Of a DNA stretch of 64,000 bases, positions 46,593 through 57,990 are shown in pieces. The DNA is from Temnopleurus reevesii. Taxonomy: Eukaryota; Echinodermata; Echinoidea; Temnopleuroida; Temnopleuridae. The stretch spans positions 89,415 to 153,414 of the forward strand of contig BQKZ01000317.1 in assembly GCA_036244855.1 (NCBI GenBank), read 5' to 3'. The notes beneath the pieces were generated by a model, which saw nothing but the letters and a program-made list of their open reading frames with translations, had not been told where the DNA came from and did not search any database. The stretch's first letter is position 1, and each line of letters begins with the position of its first letter. The translations under genes and the position numbers were made by a program.

Positions 46593-46755
46593 AGATATAT
46601 TGTCACATGTTCTGATTATGTTAATAAAAATACTTAAATAAAAATTTGTGACCTATGTTATTACATTCAGATTGATGAAAAACAACAAAGAATGTAAAAG
46701 GGCAGTTATACAAGCTCTACCAAGATATCTTTTAAAATTGAATAAAGTGTACCAC

Positions 46756-46773
46756 TGTGAGAGAGAGAGAGAG

Positions 46774-46825
<52 letters not shown>
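46756..46825. repeat. (GA)n microsatellite
   Basis: Pure GA runs, one broken by AAATG. It creates Arg/Glu- and Ser/Leu-rich frames on the two strands. Confidence 0.95.
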
Positions 46826-46827
<2 letters not shown>

Positions 46828-46887
46828 TTGGTTTGTGCGGCGTGTATCATTCAAATTTGAATATTTACGCCAGGAGAAGAAGAAAGA

Positions 46888-46990
46888 GAGAAGGAGGCGA
46901 CCGGCCGGGATCGAATCCGCGACCAACACAGGTCATTTATGATTGTCCCAAACAGCTTGATTACAGGCGCACGCCACAACGCCTCACTGT
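46888..46990 (-). mobile_element. SINE with 7SL/Alu-like 5' part and tRNA-like B box
   Basis: The minus strand starts near 46988 with GTGAGGCGTTGTGGCGTGCG, then CCTGTAATCAAGCTGTTTGG. This is close to the 7SL/Alu segment GGCGCCTGTAATCCCAGCTA. About 35 bases later comes GCGGATTCGATCCC, a tRNA-type Pol III B box. What follows is C/T-rich. It is either a 7SL-derived SINE or a tRNA-derived one with a converged A-box region. Confidence 0.5.
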
Positions 46991-46992
46991 CA

Positions 46993-47440
46993 CTTTATTC
47001 GTACACAGTATATGCCTATGCAGGTCATTATGTTAAGTGTTAGCATTTTGAAACAGTTGAATTTAATACGTATAAAAGACAATTGTTTAAATATTTGGAA
47101 GACACTTCCTCCATTTGAGCTTCTTCACTTTTGTTTCATCGTGCTAAAGTTAATCTAAAGTGAATCTCGAATTTATTTAGAGTCCTCAGTTTACTGTACA
47201 CTGTGATTCAAATTTGTGTTTCTCTGATTACTTGGTGCAGATTTCGACAAAATAATCACAGGCAATCGGAGTTGCTTTTAGCTAAATTGAAGTGGGACTA
47301 CTCCTCAAATGACCAAATTACCTTTTTTGTGTCATAGAATTACAAAAAGGAGTACTTCAAGATTGATTCGGTTTTCTTGTTTGGTTGATGTCGCCTTTAA
47401 TCAAGTCTTTTTTTAGTCGTTTCTTATGTACGAGCATCGT
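46993..47440. other. no recognised feature
   Basis: Non-coding AT-rich sequence. Confidence 0.3.
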
Positions 47441-47444
47441 CAGA

Positions 47445-47491
<47 letters not shown>

Positions 47492-47525
47492 CCCTACCCC
47501 CCCTCTCTCTCTCTCTCTCTCCTTC
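47441..47525. repeat. (CT)n microsatellite
   Basis: Two CT runs separated by CCCCTACCCCCC. Confidence 0.95.
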
Positions 47526-47685
47526 TCCATTTATCTTTCCACATTCCCTCTCCCTGACCCTTCGTTCATTTTCCCTTTTATTGTAGCTTTTGACTTCTTC
47601 TCTGTATCGATTTCGCAATCTCATCCACCTCTATTTTGACATGGAGTGTATCGTGATGATCCTGTCCTCCTTTTAACCAACGCAT

Positions 47686-47930
47686 TAAAACATACATACA
47701 TTCACACATACACACACACACTTACAAACACGCACACACACATACACACATACACAAACATACCCACAAACACATACACACATACAAACACACAATATGC
47801 ATACATTCAAACATACTCACGCTCACACCCAACCTACATACCCACACACACAAATAACACACGCACACCCACACATACCAAAATACTCGCACTCACACCC
47901 AATCCTGAACCCCACACGAAAACACACATG
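47686..47930. repeat. (CA)n-rich tract
   Basis: ACACATACACAC-type repeats with many ACAT and ACCC variants; it yields a 131-codon Thr/His-rich frame with no biological meaning. Confidence 0.95.
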
Positions 47931-49565
47931 AAACCACACTCACATCCCCTAAATAATTTTATGTTCCCCTATTCCTTTTCTTTCCTTATTATTTCGTTCG
48001 TCCAATTATTCTACTTAAAAACATCCGTACTAAAAAAATAAAAAGAAAGAAACAAATTGATTAAGAAAACAACTAATGTTGACCTTGATCAACGTACCAA
48101 AGCCTAATATAACAGTCTTCTGATATAAAGTAGTTCGCCAGAGCTTCAAGGAATTTGAGATATTAGTTTTGTTTCTGTTCATTTGATTGGAAGTAACGAG
48201 CAATTTCCCTTTACAGTCTGCTGATGAAATGCTCAAGTTTATTGGAATTGGATGAAATTCCACTCATCTCTCTCAATGCCCATGATGCCAAGGTTGTATA
48301 TAATCTTAAACATGCGCGCAACCAGGATTTTGGGACGGGAGGGGGGGGGGCGGGGAGGTTCGACTCTTTAGCAAATTTGGCGTCCCTGGGCTGTGCTGGG
48401 CTGACAAACAAAAACAAGGTCTTCACCTCAAATTTGGAGCCCCCTCTTGGCGATATTGGCGCCCTTTTTACCTCAAAATTAGCTCCTTTTATAGCTCTGA
48501 CCCCAGGGGATGATAGCGCCCAAAGCCCCCCTCCCTCACGGCGTGCGCATGTTACATTTGGTCCAGAAACGCGTAGGAATGCAAAATAAACAAGGTCAAC
48601 ATACATATCCCTGAAAATATGAAGGAATATTTTATTTTATCGTTATTTGGACAATAATTCGTCGTATTAATATGGAAGTGATATTTTTTCAAACCTTTGA
48701 ATGACTATTAAACAATGAGTTTGAAATATTCAACAATGAAACATAAAACATGTGCGTATCCAAAATTTTCCCGCACCCTCTCCCGACTTCCCCTGACCAA
48801 ACTGACAACCATAACGCAGAAAGAGCAACAGAAAGGGAACAAAATTCGTTGCTCCTCTTAGAGTAAATGTGTGTCCCAACGGTAAGTCAAATTTTACGCC
48901 CCTTCTGTCTATCGCAGGAAGAGGGGGGGGGGGGGCGAAGCTCGAACCCCTAAACTCCCATCCGAAAAGGGCATGAATATAAAAATCATATAATATACAC
49001 CAGAAGTTGAAAGACAAAAAAAATGATGTTGACCAATGCCTTTCTCTTTCATTTAGAAATGGATTTATCAATGCGATCGACCTCTACACCCACTCAATTT
49101 AACATTACTATAAACATTTCCATCTCTAGCTCTCAGTCAACTAATCGTTCATTGTCTTATGACTTAATGACTCTGACACTGTTTAGACTCTCTGGTGTCA
49201 CCCAGTCTCGGAAAATAATTAACCGCTTCGTTAGCGATGATGCGCGATTCTCGGCGTCGCTATTTATAGCGCAGTGAAGTCAATTTGAACATGATGTGCA
49301 AAAAAGCGGATGAAATATTCAAATTTTTAATCAATCCCTTACTTGGGTCTCTCGCACTTTGAAATTTGCTTCCCACTTATACTACGAAGGAATGTAGTAC
49401 GTAGTCGTCTTTGTTAAATGACAATAAAGATCCGTTCTTTTGTCAACTATAAAAATCCAGCGGCTGGTGGGTTACGATCCAGATATAGGCGAATATAATA
49501 CAACCAATATCCCCACTATACCATTACATGATCACTACCAACACCATCTATATTTTCACCAACAC
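47931..49565. other. non-coding; two G/C-rich dispersed patches
   Basis: 48315-48590 and 48750-48960 carry GCGCCC/GGGGG/CCCCCTC phrases resembling those near 16735 and 36900. Opposed frames at 48211-48606 derive from this patch. No exon was supported. Confidence 0.4.
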
Positions 49566-49569
49566 CAAC

Positions 49570-50090
49570 CTTATCACATCACACAACTACTTTTCACTAC
49601 CACACTCACCACCATCACCACCACCACCACCACCATCCCCATCACCATCACCACAACCACTACCACCACTACCACCACCTCCACCACCACCAGGACTACC
49701 ACCACCACTACCATCACCCCACCAATACCAATACCAACACCACCTCACCTCCACAACCTTAATAAAAGTCATGTCATTTTCCCTTGTTGCATAATCTGTT
49801 TGCTCCCTTCCCCTTATGATATTTCTTTCCCCTCTTCTATTGAATAAGATATATAGGCTAGCCAACCCCCTTCATTTTGAAAACGCCCAGGCATTATCCC
49901 ACCACCCCTACCATCACCACCACCACCACCACCACCACCACCACATTACCACCACCAACACCAACCCTAAAACAACCACCATTAGCATTGTCATCAAATC
50001 CACCATCACCACTGTCACTACCGTCATAAATCACCACCGCCACCACTACCACAACCACAACCACCACAACCATAACCAAGAACCAGCACC
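49570..50090. repeat. (CAC)n/(CAT)n trinucleotide tracts
   Basis: Two long runs, 49600-49755 and 49903-50088, of CAC with CAT, TAC and CAA variants, separated by ~150 bases of ordinary sequence. They lie 0.6-1.4 kb upstream of the gene 5' end. Confidence 0.95.
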
Positions 50091-50675
50091 CGAATCGCAT
50101 GTAGATCAAAATTCAGATCTTTGAGATGCTTTCTACATTGTTGCTTTATGACCATTTTGGGTTTAATTCTCACTCCTCTCCCCTCCTCAAATAAGGAACA
50201 CCTCCCATACACAAGTCATCTCCCTTCCTTAGGAAATACCAGTAAGAGTAAAGTACCATCATCCATCACCATCCGTCATACATACCACTTTCTAACAATG
50301 TCTCGATTACATCTACTCTCTCTCATCATCCCCACGGCTGGAGCATGCCTTCCTCCTCCTACACGTACCATCATCATCATCGTCGTCATCCCGAACATAA
50401 GCCAACTATCACCCTCTCTACTTCATCAACATCCACTGCAAACAAACATTGAACGACATCCCTTGAAATATTGAAAGGCAATATTCCTCGCCCTACGCTA
50501 ACAAGCATCCATTGCTTATTATTCATACGGCTCTAAGGGCATGAACCCGCTATTGACAAGCCAGCACCCTGTTTTAAATACACTATTAAGATGCAATCAT
50601 TAATGATTGTTAAAGCAATCACCATCAAAACATCAGAATTCTCAAGTGTGTTGATATGTTTCCCGATACGTTCAT
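50091..50675. other. non-coding upstream region
   Basis: C/T-rich remnants of the trinucleotide tract up to ~50470, then ordinary sequence. No TATA box in a telling position was recognised. Confidence 0.3.
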
Positions 50676-50679
50676 ATCT

Positions 50680-50960
50680 TATGGCGATAACACGAGGGGT
50701 AAAGAATAAAAAAGATACACGGTGCTTTGCACGTGGGCCCTGACCCAAATATGACCTACCAAACAACCGTGCACTAGCGGCAATACACATGGCGTTTCCC
50801 ATACACGGTGAACAGCGCGATACGCACATTAAACCACCGCATCGCAATAGGGTACCCCCGCGCTTTACGCCGGCGCACTTCTCGGCTTACGACAATCACA
50901 TGAATATACTCGTTTAACTCCAGCTTCAATTGCTCACAACAACAGCGCATCAAACGCTCC
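50680..50960 (+). promoter_or_regulatory. CpG-rich putative promoter
   Basis: By eye, GC and CpG content rises sharply against the AT-rich surroundings (GCGCGATACGCAC, CCCGCGCTTTACGCCGGCGC, CTCGGCTTACG). It ends at the leader exon below. This fits a transcription start region; the start site itself cannot be placed. Confidence 0.4.
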
Positions 50961-50991
50961 AAAATTGGATATATTTCTAGCAGTCGAATAA
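50870..50991 (+). other. putative 5' leader exon
   Basis: The right edge is set by a strong donor, AATAA|GTAAGTAT. The left edge is a guess from the CpG-rich segment. The only ATG inside it (50901) is followed by a stop after four codons, consistent with a mostly untranslated exon. Its last base supplies the A of the start codon after splicing. Confidence 0.45.
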
Positions 50992-51181
50992 GTAAGTATC
51001 CATTTTATATATCCCCGGAAATTAGGGGACTTTTCCCCGTCGAAAGTCTTGCTGACATTTTCCGTCGTCTGACTAAAATTTTTGTCTGTTTTCACTTACT
51101 CAGTGGGACAGGTGTTAAAGCGAGCCAAAGCGAAGCGCAAGAAGGAGAAAGGTGGTCAGGCTGTGCAGTGCTCTTCAAGTA
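50991..51181 (+). CDS. N-terminal coding exons, basic protein of unknown family
   Basis: I do not recognise this protein. Base 50991 plus 51104-51105 make an ATG only after removal of the 50992-51103 intron. The result has A at -3 and G at +4, a good start context. The exon (51104-51181, 78 bases) encodes MGQVLKRAKAKRKKEKGG followed by Q-A-V-Q-C-S-S-S. It leaves one base (A) before the donor GTGAGTACT, so it is a phase 1-1 exon. Residues 6-16 are a Lys/Arg cluster that could be a nuclear localisation signal or a membrane-binding patch. Gly2 would allow N-myristoylation, but Lys at position 6 instead of Ser/Thr argues against it. Cys23 and a Ser run follow. The next exon should be phase 1; 54674 is a weak candidate. 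Alternatively the distal exon at 11561 splices here. Most of the protein lies outside this window or is unfound. Confidence 0.45.
50992..51103 (+). other. putative 112-base spliceosomal intron
   Basis: Starts GTAAGTATCC, contains TCTGACTAAA about 30 bases before the end (branch point), then TTTTTGTCTGTTTTCACTTA and CTCAG. All four intron signals are present at proper spacing. Confidence 0.55.
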
Positions 51182-54100
51182 GTGAGTACTAAAATCACTA
51201 AAAACAATTAGAAATATTAACAAAATTGCGATTTTTACCGTATGCTGATCTTCATGTAAATGTTCAATGAGAGTAGACCTAGTATATACAATGTACAAGT
51301 AGAGCATGTCTATGGGAACCTTGTTGTTATTGTTAATCTGTCTTTGTACAGCATTGAAAGGTTTCTTTATCCTGTTAGGGGATAAGCCCCTTTAATCATA
51401 ATCTACAACAAGAATTGTAATTGTAACAGGTAACTGTTATACAGGATCGTTTTCAGTTTGTGCAAAGAGTGTATAAACTGTCAGTTACAACTGGTATGGA
51501 GAAACATTACACAAAGCAGATGTTTTAAAACTTGTAGAAAACATATTTCAATGCAGGACTTGTATACTACTGTTGTGCACATGTCTTTAATTGATACAGA
51601 TATATTAAATTTCATGTAGTAGTGGTTCATATTATCCTGAGGATGTGATTATTAACTACAGATGTGTTAATAGTTTTATATGGAGAAAGCAAGAAAGAGA
51701 GAAAAGGAAGAGTGATAATAGAGAGAGAGAGACAGGGAGAAAGAAGGAGAGTGGGGGATGGGGAGATGGGGATGGGGGAGGGGTGGGATGGAGGGGCAGA
51801 CACAGAAAACAAAAATTTAATTGAGTTTCATGAGTAAAGAGAGTGACCTTAAATGAAATCATAGATAAGCATTAAAATAGTGGCAAGAAAAGTTTTTTGT
51901 AATTTTCCCGACTGAGATTAAATGGTTTTTTTTTTATTATTTTTTTTTTTTACAATATATACAAATAGGAGTGAAATGCATTTGGATGTTCAAAAATATA
52001 TTAATGTAATGCTATTGGGCATTATAGTTATATCGGCATTATATGCACATTATATATTATTTATTCTTGGGGTATAATCAGGTTGCAAGCACTGTTGTCT
52101 AGGGCACCAGGACACATGTTTAAATACACACTTACACAACAATAATTAGATAAAGGTTTGAACACAAGGAACAAGAAAAGCATAAATCCAGTAAGAAATC
52201 AATGTAATTTTACAGGGGATTCAAACTAATCATAGTTCACATGACCAAAATAAAAAGAATATGATATAATGAGTATAAAACAAATTGCAAAATGTATTGA
52301 TAGTAGTCCAAATAAAGTGAATTTGAACGATGGAAAACACAACATTCTTTTTCTAAAAAAGATATATATACTATGTTGTCTAATTAAATTCTATGAATGT
52401 TTATATTTTGCCAATCCTATGTATTTCAATTTATGCTATAATTAACCCTTTGTGCAAAGATTTGGTTTTTAGTTAATATTAATGCTAATTATTTTATTTA
52501 TATTTGATTCTAATTCCTGAGTTCAAGATTCATACTTACAATTATTTTGTAGTGTAGCTGTTCCTTTAACCACAAAGTGAATATTTAGGTCTTAGCATAG
52601 AAATATGCCAGAGCAAACTAATTATCATAATTGTTGAATATCTGTGAAATTGATGCAATGCAGCCCTCAAAAGGTTAAAATTTAGCAAAAAAATAACAAA
52701 AAAATGTTTAGATTATGGAAATATTTTGGAAATTTTACAAATATGCAGGAGGGTGAATTTCAAAATATTGGTATGATATTGGTAAATTGGCATGATCTTT
52801 TTACAGGTAGAAAAGAATGAGGCTAATGTTTATTTCCACTTTTCTGCCGTAGAATTAGGGTTTTAATCCAATTACGATAATGCGCTTGATTTAACGGTAC
52901 TCTAAAGCATTGGAAGTGTACAAAGGGATCCCATACTGCTCAGATCACAGGAGAAATATGGTTTCTGTCAACCAATCATTCGCTCTTTGCGCATTGTTTC
53001 TATTTCATTGTAACTGCTGGGAAAATTATTGACCAGGCCTCCGGATCAATAAGCGCATGAGAATTGCGTCATAATATTTTAGTGCCATCAACTCCACTGT
53101 ATATAAGCTTGCATGCGTGGACATGTGTTATCTGCCAAACACAAATATGGTTACACGATGGAAAATGTCACCTCTCTCTACGTTGAGATAGAATTTCATT
53201 TTGAGCAGACGAATTTATCAAGCAATAATGACAGAGTTGGAATATTGGTCTGTAGCAAGCATTCTAGAGTTTATTCTTACTCATTATGGGATGCATAAGA
53301 CAGAGATATAATTTTGCTAATTTTTTTGTTCAACTCATTGATAACCTAATAAATAATGTTGAAATAGAAAGCTGCTGGCATAGCTGAAGAAATATTATAT
53401 TAGAAGAAAATTTTATGCCAAGTTTCTATTATGATTATTTTGTTCTTGTTGCTTCATAGCTTGTGCCATGTCTCAACTAATGTCATTTGATTTGTCTTAA
53501 GAAATAAAGATTGGTAAATTTCAGGGGTGTGGCCCCAAGTTTATGAGATATTCATGTGAAGTTGGAATCTCTCCTTTGCTTTATTAATGGAGATTATTAA
53601 GATGTGGCTGATTTGACTCCCTGGTATATTACATGGGTCTCTCTTTGTATCACCCTCTAAAACAGATGACTGGGAATATAAAAACAAAGTGTAAAACTAG
53701 CAAAAATTACAATAAAGTTTTACCCTATACCAGCTAAGACTAGCTAAGACACGAGTCTCTAAGTTTATTTGTGTTTATTTACCCGTCTCCACTTTTCATA
53801 ACATACCTGACAGACGTAAACCCCTTAAGACTCTTATAAGGGGCGAACAACCAATCAATTGACCCCCTTTCACTCAATACCATGCATGACTACCCCACCC
53901 CTATCCTCCCATTGTCCCCACCCTCATTGCCCATTTTCTATTCTTGTGTACCCCCCTATCTCACAAACCTATCTTCCAGTAGACAATACGACAAGTTAGT
54001 TCGACAAATCTACTGGATTCCATGGCCATGTGTATTGATTATTTTGGTGCAGTATGTTATTCGGAACGCGACAGTATAGTATAAATTATACACATACAAT

Positions 54101-54670
54101 GCACATGTTCATAGTATACTATATAGTAAACATGGGAAGGGGGAATCTATATATGTGTACACATAATTGAGCTAACTTATGAGTCATGTTCAGGAATATA
54201 CCTGTACTTTTCCAATTTTTTCTTCTTATTTTCGATGAAACATATTTTTCAATTAATTATTTGGGATATTTCTCCCTTTTTTAATTATTTAGATGTAGTA
54301 GAAAAAGTGAAATTGATTTGAATTAGAATAACAACAAGCAAGGGACACAGTAGCCATAATTGTTTATATCCTGAGCATATTCAGTATTTAAGTTTAAAAT
54401 ATCTCATACATAAAATAGAAAGACAGAAGGCAAGCTCCGACATTCATCAGACAAAATTATCTAACATTTGCATGTGGTTATCACATCAAAGGCCCTATCA
54501 ACAAAATTTAATATACTCCTGTACAGTGTAAAATGTGGCTACATCTTGAAACATACACTGTGCACTTTTAATTGAAAAATACATTTAAATTAGCATTAAT
54601 TAACCAATATCACATATCCAAGATCAAGGCAGTTAAGTACAATCATTCACTGCGAGAGCTTTCTACATTA
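51182..54670 (+). other. putative intron 2; no recognised element
   Basis: AT-rich sequence after the GTGAGTACT donor. It contains a purine-rich GA/GGGGAT tract at 51715-51800 and a T-rich run at 51926-51951. The open frame 53113-53298 has no splice sites or family match. No MITE or SINE was recognised, in contrast to the rest of the window. Confidence 0.4.
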
Positions 54671-54673
54671 CAG

Positions 54674-54768
54674 CAGAAAAAGACGAATCCAGCATTGCTC
54701 TTGGTTATGTTTTTAATATGATGGCACTGTATCCAGAAATTACCTCTCCTGAAGATATAAGATTTATA
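54674..54768 (+). CDS. candidate internal exon or exon remnant, protein unknown
   Basis: After TTTCTACATTACAG the frame reads ...EKDESSIALGYVFNMMALYP and continues E-I-T-S-P-E-D-I-R-F. This is a varied, protein-like composition unlike the low-complexity frames elsewhere. The first two bases complete a codon, so the acceptor is phase 1, as required by the exon at 51104-51181. Against it, the pyrimidine tract is weak and no good donor follows. The frame instead runs into the TTGTA pentamers of a retroelement tail at about 54775 and stops at 54829. It may be a broken exon, a fragment carried by a transposon, or chance. I do not recognise the family. Confidence 0.2.
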
Positions 54769-54771
54769 TGT

Positions 54772-54830
54772 GATTTTGTATTGTATTGTATTGTAATGTA
54801 TTTATTTTCCGATTCAAATAAAAAACAATA
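54772..54830 (-). mobile_element. possible LINE 3' end with (TTGTA)n tail
   Basis: (TTGTA/ATTGT) pentamers at 54776-54796 run into ATGTATTTATTTTCCGATTC, the same layout as the minus-strand LINE ends at 21426 and 37618. Confidence 0.5.
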
Positions 54831-55525
54831 ATACAAACAAAATGAATTATACAAATACTTACATATATACATGATAAAACAAAAACATTAATCGGCTGGA
54901 TATCCCATTCAGCAGAAACTACTGGTCTTCCATGGGATCCAGGTGAAACATAAAAGAAGGGGTAGAAGAAGAAGGAGAAGAAGAATGAAAAGAAGAAGTA
55001 GAAGAAGAACTACGTATTTTGAATCATAGCGGTAAGAAACATTCTAAATTGCACTGAAGCCAAGCATAACATTTTTTAAAACTAAATGGTTAAGCACTGC
55101 AAATAAAACTATCATCATTCCTCATCGCAATTTCCGCTCATGACCTTGGTATGCAATATCCATCAAAATAAAAAACAAAAATACAAACAAAATGAATTAT
55201 ACAAATACTTACATATATATACATGATAAAACGAAAACATGAATCGGCTGGAAATCCCATTCAGTAGAAACTACTGGTCTTCCATGGGATCCAGGTGAAA
55301 CATAAAAGAAGGGGTAGAAGAAGGAGAAGAAGAATGAAAAGAAGAAGTAGAAGAAGAACTACGTATTTTGATTCATAGCGGTAAGAAACATTCTAAATTG
55401 CACTAAAGCCAAGCATAACATTTTTTCCAATTTAACACACAAAGGATAAGCACTCAAATAAAACTATCATCATTCCTCATCGCAATTTCCGCTCATGACC
55501 TTGGTTTGCAATATCTATTAAAATA
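54820..55525. repeat. tandem duplication, two ~350-base copies
   Basis: AAAATGAATTATACAAATAC, CTACTGGTCTTCCATGGGAT, a GAAGAAGAA-rich stretch and CGCAATTTCCGCTCATGACC occur at 54838-55145 and again at 55189-55500. Identity is high, with a few indels in the GAA tract. Confidence 0.9.
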
Positions 55526-56780
55526 TCTCCTATTTTAGCTCATTGATGTGGGCAGCGGAGTTCACATAGCGATATGTTGGTTACCCTCGCAATACAAAAG
55601 GACCCCCATTGAATGAATATTAATATGTTATTTGATCATGTTGTGCATTCATTTCAATGCAAGAGACTGCTTTCCTGTAGAGGCGGATGGCTTCCGCGCA
55701 ATTGTACATAAAACCAATGGCATACTGAGCATTATCCATCTACGCATCAGACATTGATTCGTATGTGTGGGACTATGTAATTGATGTATGATTGATGCAT
55801 GATGTATGGACAGCTGTTGGATAACTTAAAATTTCTACAACCTGATCACAATGTCTGGTAAAAGCATTAATGAACGTGAACATTACACATGTTAACAGCA
55901 CTAAAATTCAGCAGTTGAAAGGACTATGTTTAACACAACCAGCAAACATTAGACACTTATGCAAAATGTTTCCACAACATTTTCATTATTTTAAAAATTT
56001 CTTGTAATGTTTGTAATTGTAATTTATGAAGTAGGAATGAAAGAGTATATTTTAATTTATAAAGGATTTTCATATTGCTCATACAAGCATAGTTATATTT
56101 GATGATCCTAAAATGACTGCTTAATTCTCTGACCACGAAATGAAGAAAATTATGTCTAATCCTTACACTGAAAATATAATCCTTTGAAAGTTAGGTATTA
56201 TGATGTAGACTTCAAGCTAATGGCTTGTTAAGAACATTAGCCTCATAATTGAAATCTTGTTCAATTCTTAAGTAATGCATACTAGAAGTCTACAAGTTAT
56301 GTCAGAGTGCATCACGATTATATCCAACAATAAAAAAGCTTCTAGGAAACAATACTTGGAAGGATTATCAAATTGATTTTAGAGGTCAAACTCTTATATC
56401 TAAGTAGGCAATTATAGGATTATTAAAATTGAGATTGAGAGTAAATTCTCAGAGTAATTAAAGCTTAATCTAGCCTCCTTTAGACAGACCTCTATTGACA
56501 CATTCTAATGCACAAAACTTCATCTAGACAATAACATGATATTGAGGATCATTGACCACACCTGTGCTCCTCACTTGAGGTTCTCTCACCACTCGTGATT
56601 TAATCACCTGAGGACAAGTTAGTAGAATCTAGTCGGAACGTTATATTTTTCAATCATTTGTTCGAGCTTTGCTCAGTCCTTTTTAGGATTATTTCTTGAA
56701 AGATAACCCTACAACACACGGTGCAACCACAAACCTATTTAAACGTTTACCTCACCATTTAAGCTCTGATTTTCTTAATA
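55526..56780. other. no recognised feature
   Basis: Non-coding AT-rich sequence; no transposon ends found. Confidence 0.35.
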
Positions 56781-56783
56781 GCA

Positions 56784-56825
56784 TGACAGGTGACCACTCT
56801 AGACAGGTGGCCACTATAGAAAGTA
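56784..56825 (-). repeat. ACAGGTGGCCACTATAGA dispersed repeat, reverse copy
   Basis: Reverse-oriented relative of the repeat at 57533 (which reads CCACCTGTCTATAGTGACCA). Confidence 0.5.
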
Positions 56826-57075
56826 TCTATCACCGATATCTTTAGCATGTTGCATTATGCAGTTTCCCCCCTTTTATATTTATTTAGGTATTTAGTTACA
56901 TTCACACAGGAGCTAGAGCCATTTCAATTTATCAAGTGTAGTGTATTTGGATGCATTCTTACAGATGTGTGACTGTGTTTATTAGGAATGTCAGATCAAT
57001 ATCCCCTGAGAGAGCTGTTGAGGAATACAAGGAGTATACTAGAAGTATTGTAGGTAGAGTTGCACAAAAATAGTC

Positions 57076-57306
57076 TTGCCCTCATACATCTCCAGTCTCA
57101 TAACACCATACAAACTGTCTCGCTCACTTCGCTCATCAAACCAGAACCTTTTAAACATACCCAAGACAGCTTCTCACACTCATGGCGACAGGGCATTTTC
57201 AGTTGTTGTTCCTACACTCTGGAAATCACTTCCCCTTAGTTTAAGATCCCAGACGTCTCTAAATTCCTGTAAAGCATCTCCAAAAACCTACCCTTTCCGC
57301 AATTGA
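57076..57306 (+). pseudogene. LINE reverse transcriptase C-terminal fragment (L2/CR1-like)
   Basis: The frame begins (L)PSYISSLITPYKLSRSLRSS and later has G-D-R-A-F-S-V-V-V-P-T-L-W-K-S-L-P-L-S-L-R-S and F-R-N-stop. LPxYLxxLL..Y.PSRSLRSS ... GxRxFSVAAPxLWNSLPLxLR is the characteristic end of many LINE polyproteins of the L2/CR1 group. Only this terminal piece is left: no reverse transcriptase active site and no endonuclease, the normal state of a 5'-truncated copy. It is followed by a 3' region ending in GCGCTATATAAATACAGACT and (ATT)n. That terminus is shared with the SINEs in this window, suggesting that such LINEs supply the SINE retroposition machinery. Confidence 0.8.
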
Positions 57307-57484
57307 TTCACCTTATTGACTTTAAGTTAACAATCTAGTAATGGTATTAGTAGTAGCAGTGGTGGTAGTAGCAGTAGTTATGATAATAATAAGAATATTA
57401 TATATACATGTAATTTGTAATTTATTGGTATCATAAGAAAATTTTGTTAAGCGCTATATAAATACAGACTTATTATTATTATCC
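57307..57484 (+). mobile_element. 3' UTR and tail of the LINE fragment
   Basis: Contains GTAGTAGCAGT-type trinucleotides, then AAGCGCTATATAAATACAGA and (TTA)n at 57470-57482. Confidence 0.7.
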
Positions 57485-57532
57485 CTAGGCTATAAACCAT
57501 GTTAGCTACTTGGGCTGCTCTGAACAGAGATA

Positions 57533-57700
57533 CAGTAAAACCTTAGCTGCAACCTGTTTTACATGTAGATGCCACCTGTCTATAGTGACCACTTTAATTG
57601 GTCCCCTTCAATTCCACTTCTGAAAATATGTGTTATAGGACCTGTCTATAGAGGTCATCAGTCTACAGTGGCCTATTTTATTGCTTCCCTTATTCTTATT
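57533..57700 (+). repeat. CCTGTCTATAGTGACCACTTT dispersed repeat
   Basis: ACCTGTCTATAGTGACCACT at 57579 and GACCTGTCTATAGAGGTCAT at 57638 are two internal units. Related pieces lie at 56784 (reverse) and 59588-59680. Its class is unknown. Confidence 0.55.
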
Positions 57701-57751
57701 TATTCTGCTATATTTGTCTTTCAATGTACATGTAAGCATATAATTTACATC

Positions 57752-57990
57752 TAATATATATATATATATTTTTTTAAATTGTGTGTTTTATTTAATAAAA
57801 AAGAATCAACATATATACAAATAAATGGCAAATATTTACAAAGAAATTAAGCAATACATTATAAACAGACATGAGCATAAAATACAAGTAGTAAAAACAA
57901 TATCTACAATCAACAGAGCACTAACTCCAAATTGACAAAACAATGAAAACAATGCTTGGTCGCACAGAATGCAAACTACAATAAACAAGT
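57752..57990 (-). mobile_element. possible LINE 3' UTR, minus strand
   Basis: (TA)n and T-run, then GTTTTATTTAATAAAAAAGA and a long A/C-rich stretch (ACAAATAAATGGCAAATATT), resembling the other minus-strand 3' ends but without a clear pentamer tail. Confidence 0.3.

Noticed and set aside
48211..48606. Opposed frames of 131 and 121 codons
   Set aside because: Both cover a G/C-rich dispersed patch, with no start context, splice sites or family match.
49587..49865. Gly-rich frame resembling a glycine-rich protein
   Set aside because: Reverse reading of (CAC)n microsatellite DNA.
53113..53298. 61-codon frame inside the putative intron
   Set aside because: Mixed composition but no acceptor or donor at its edges and no known relative.
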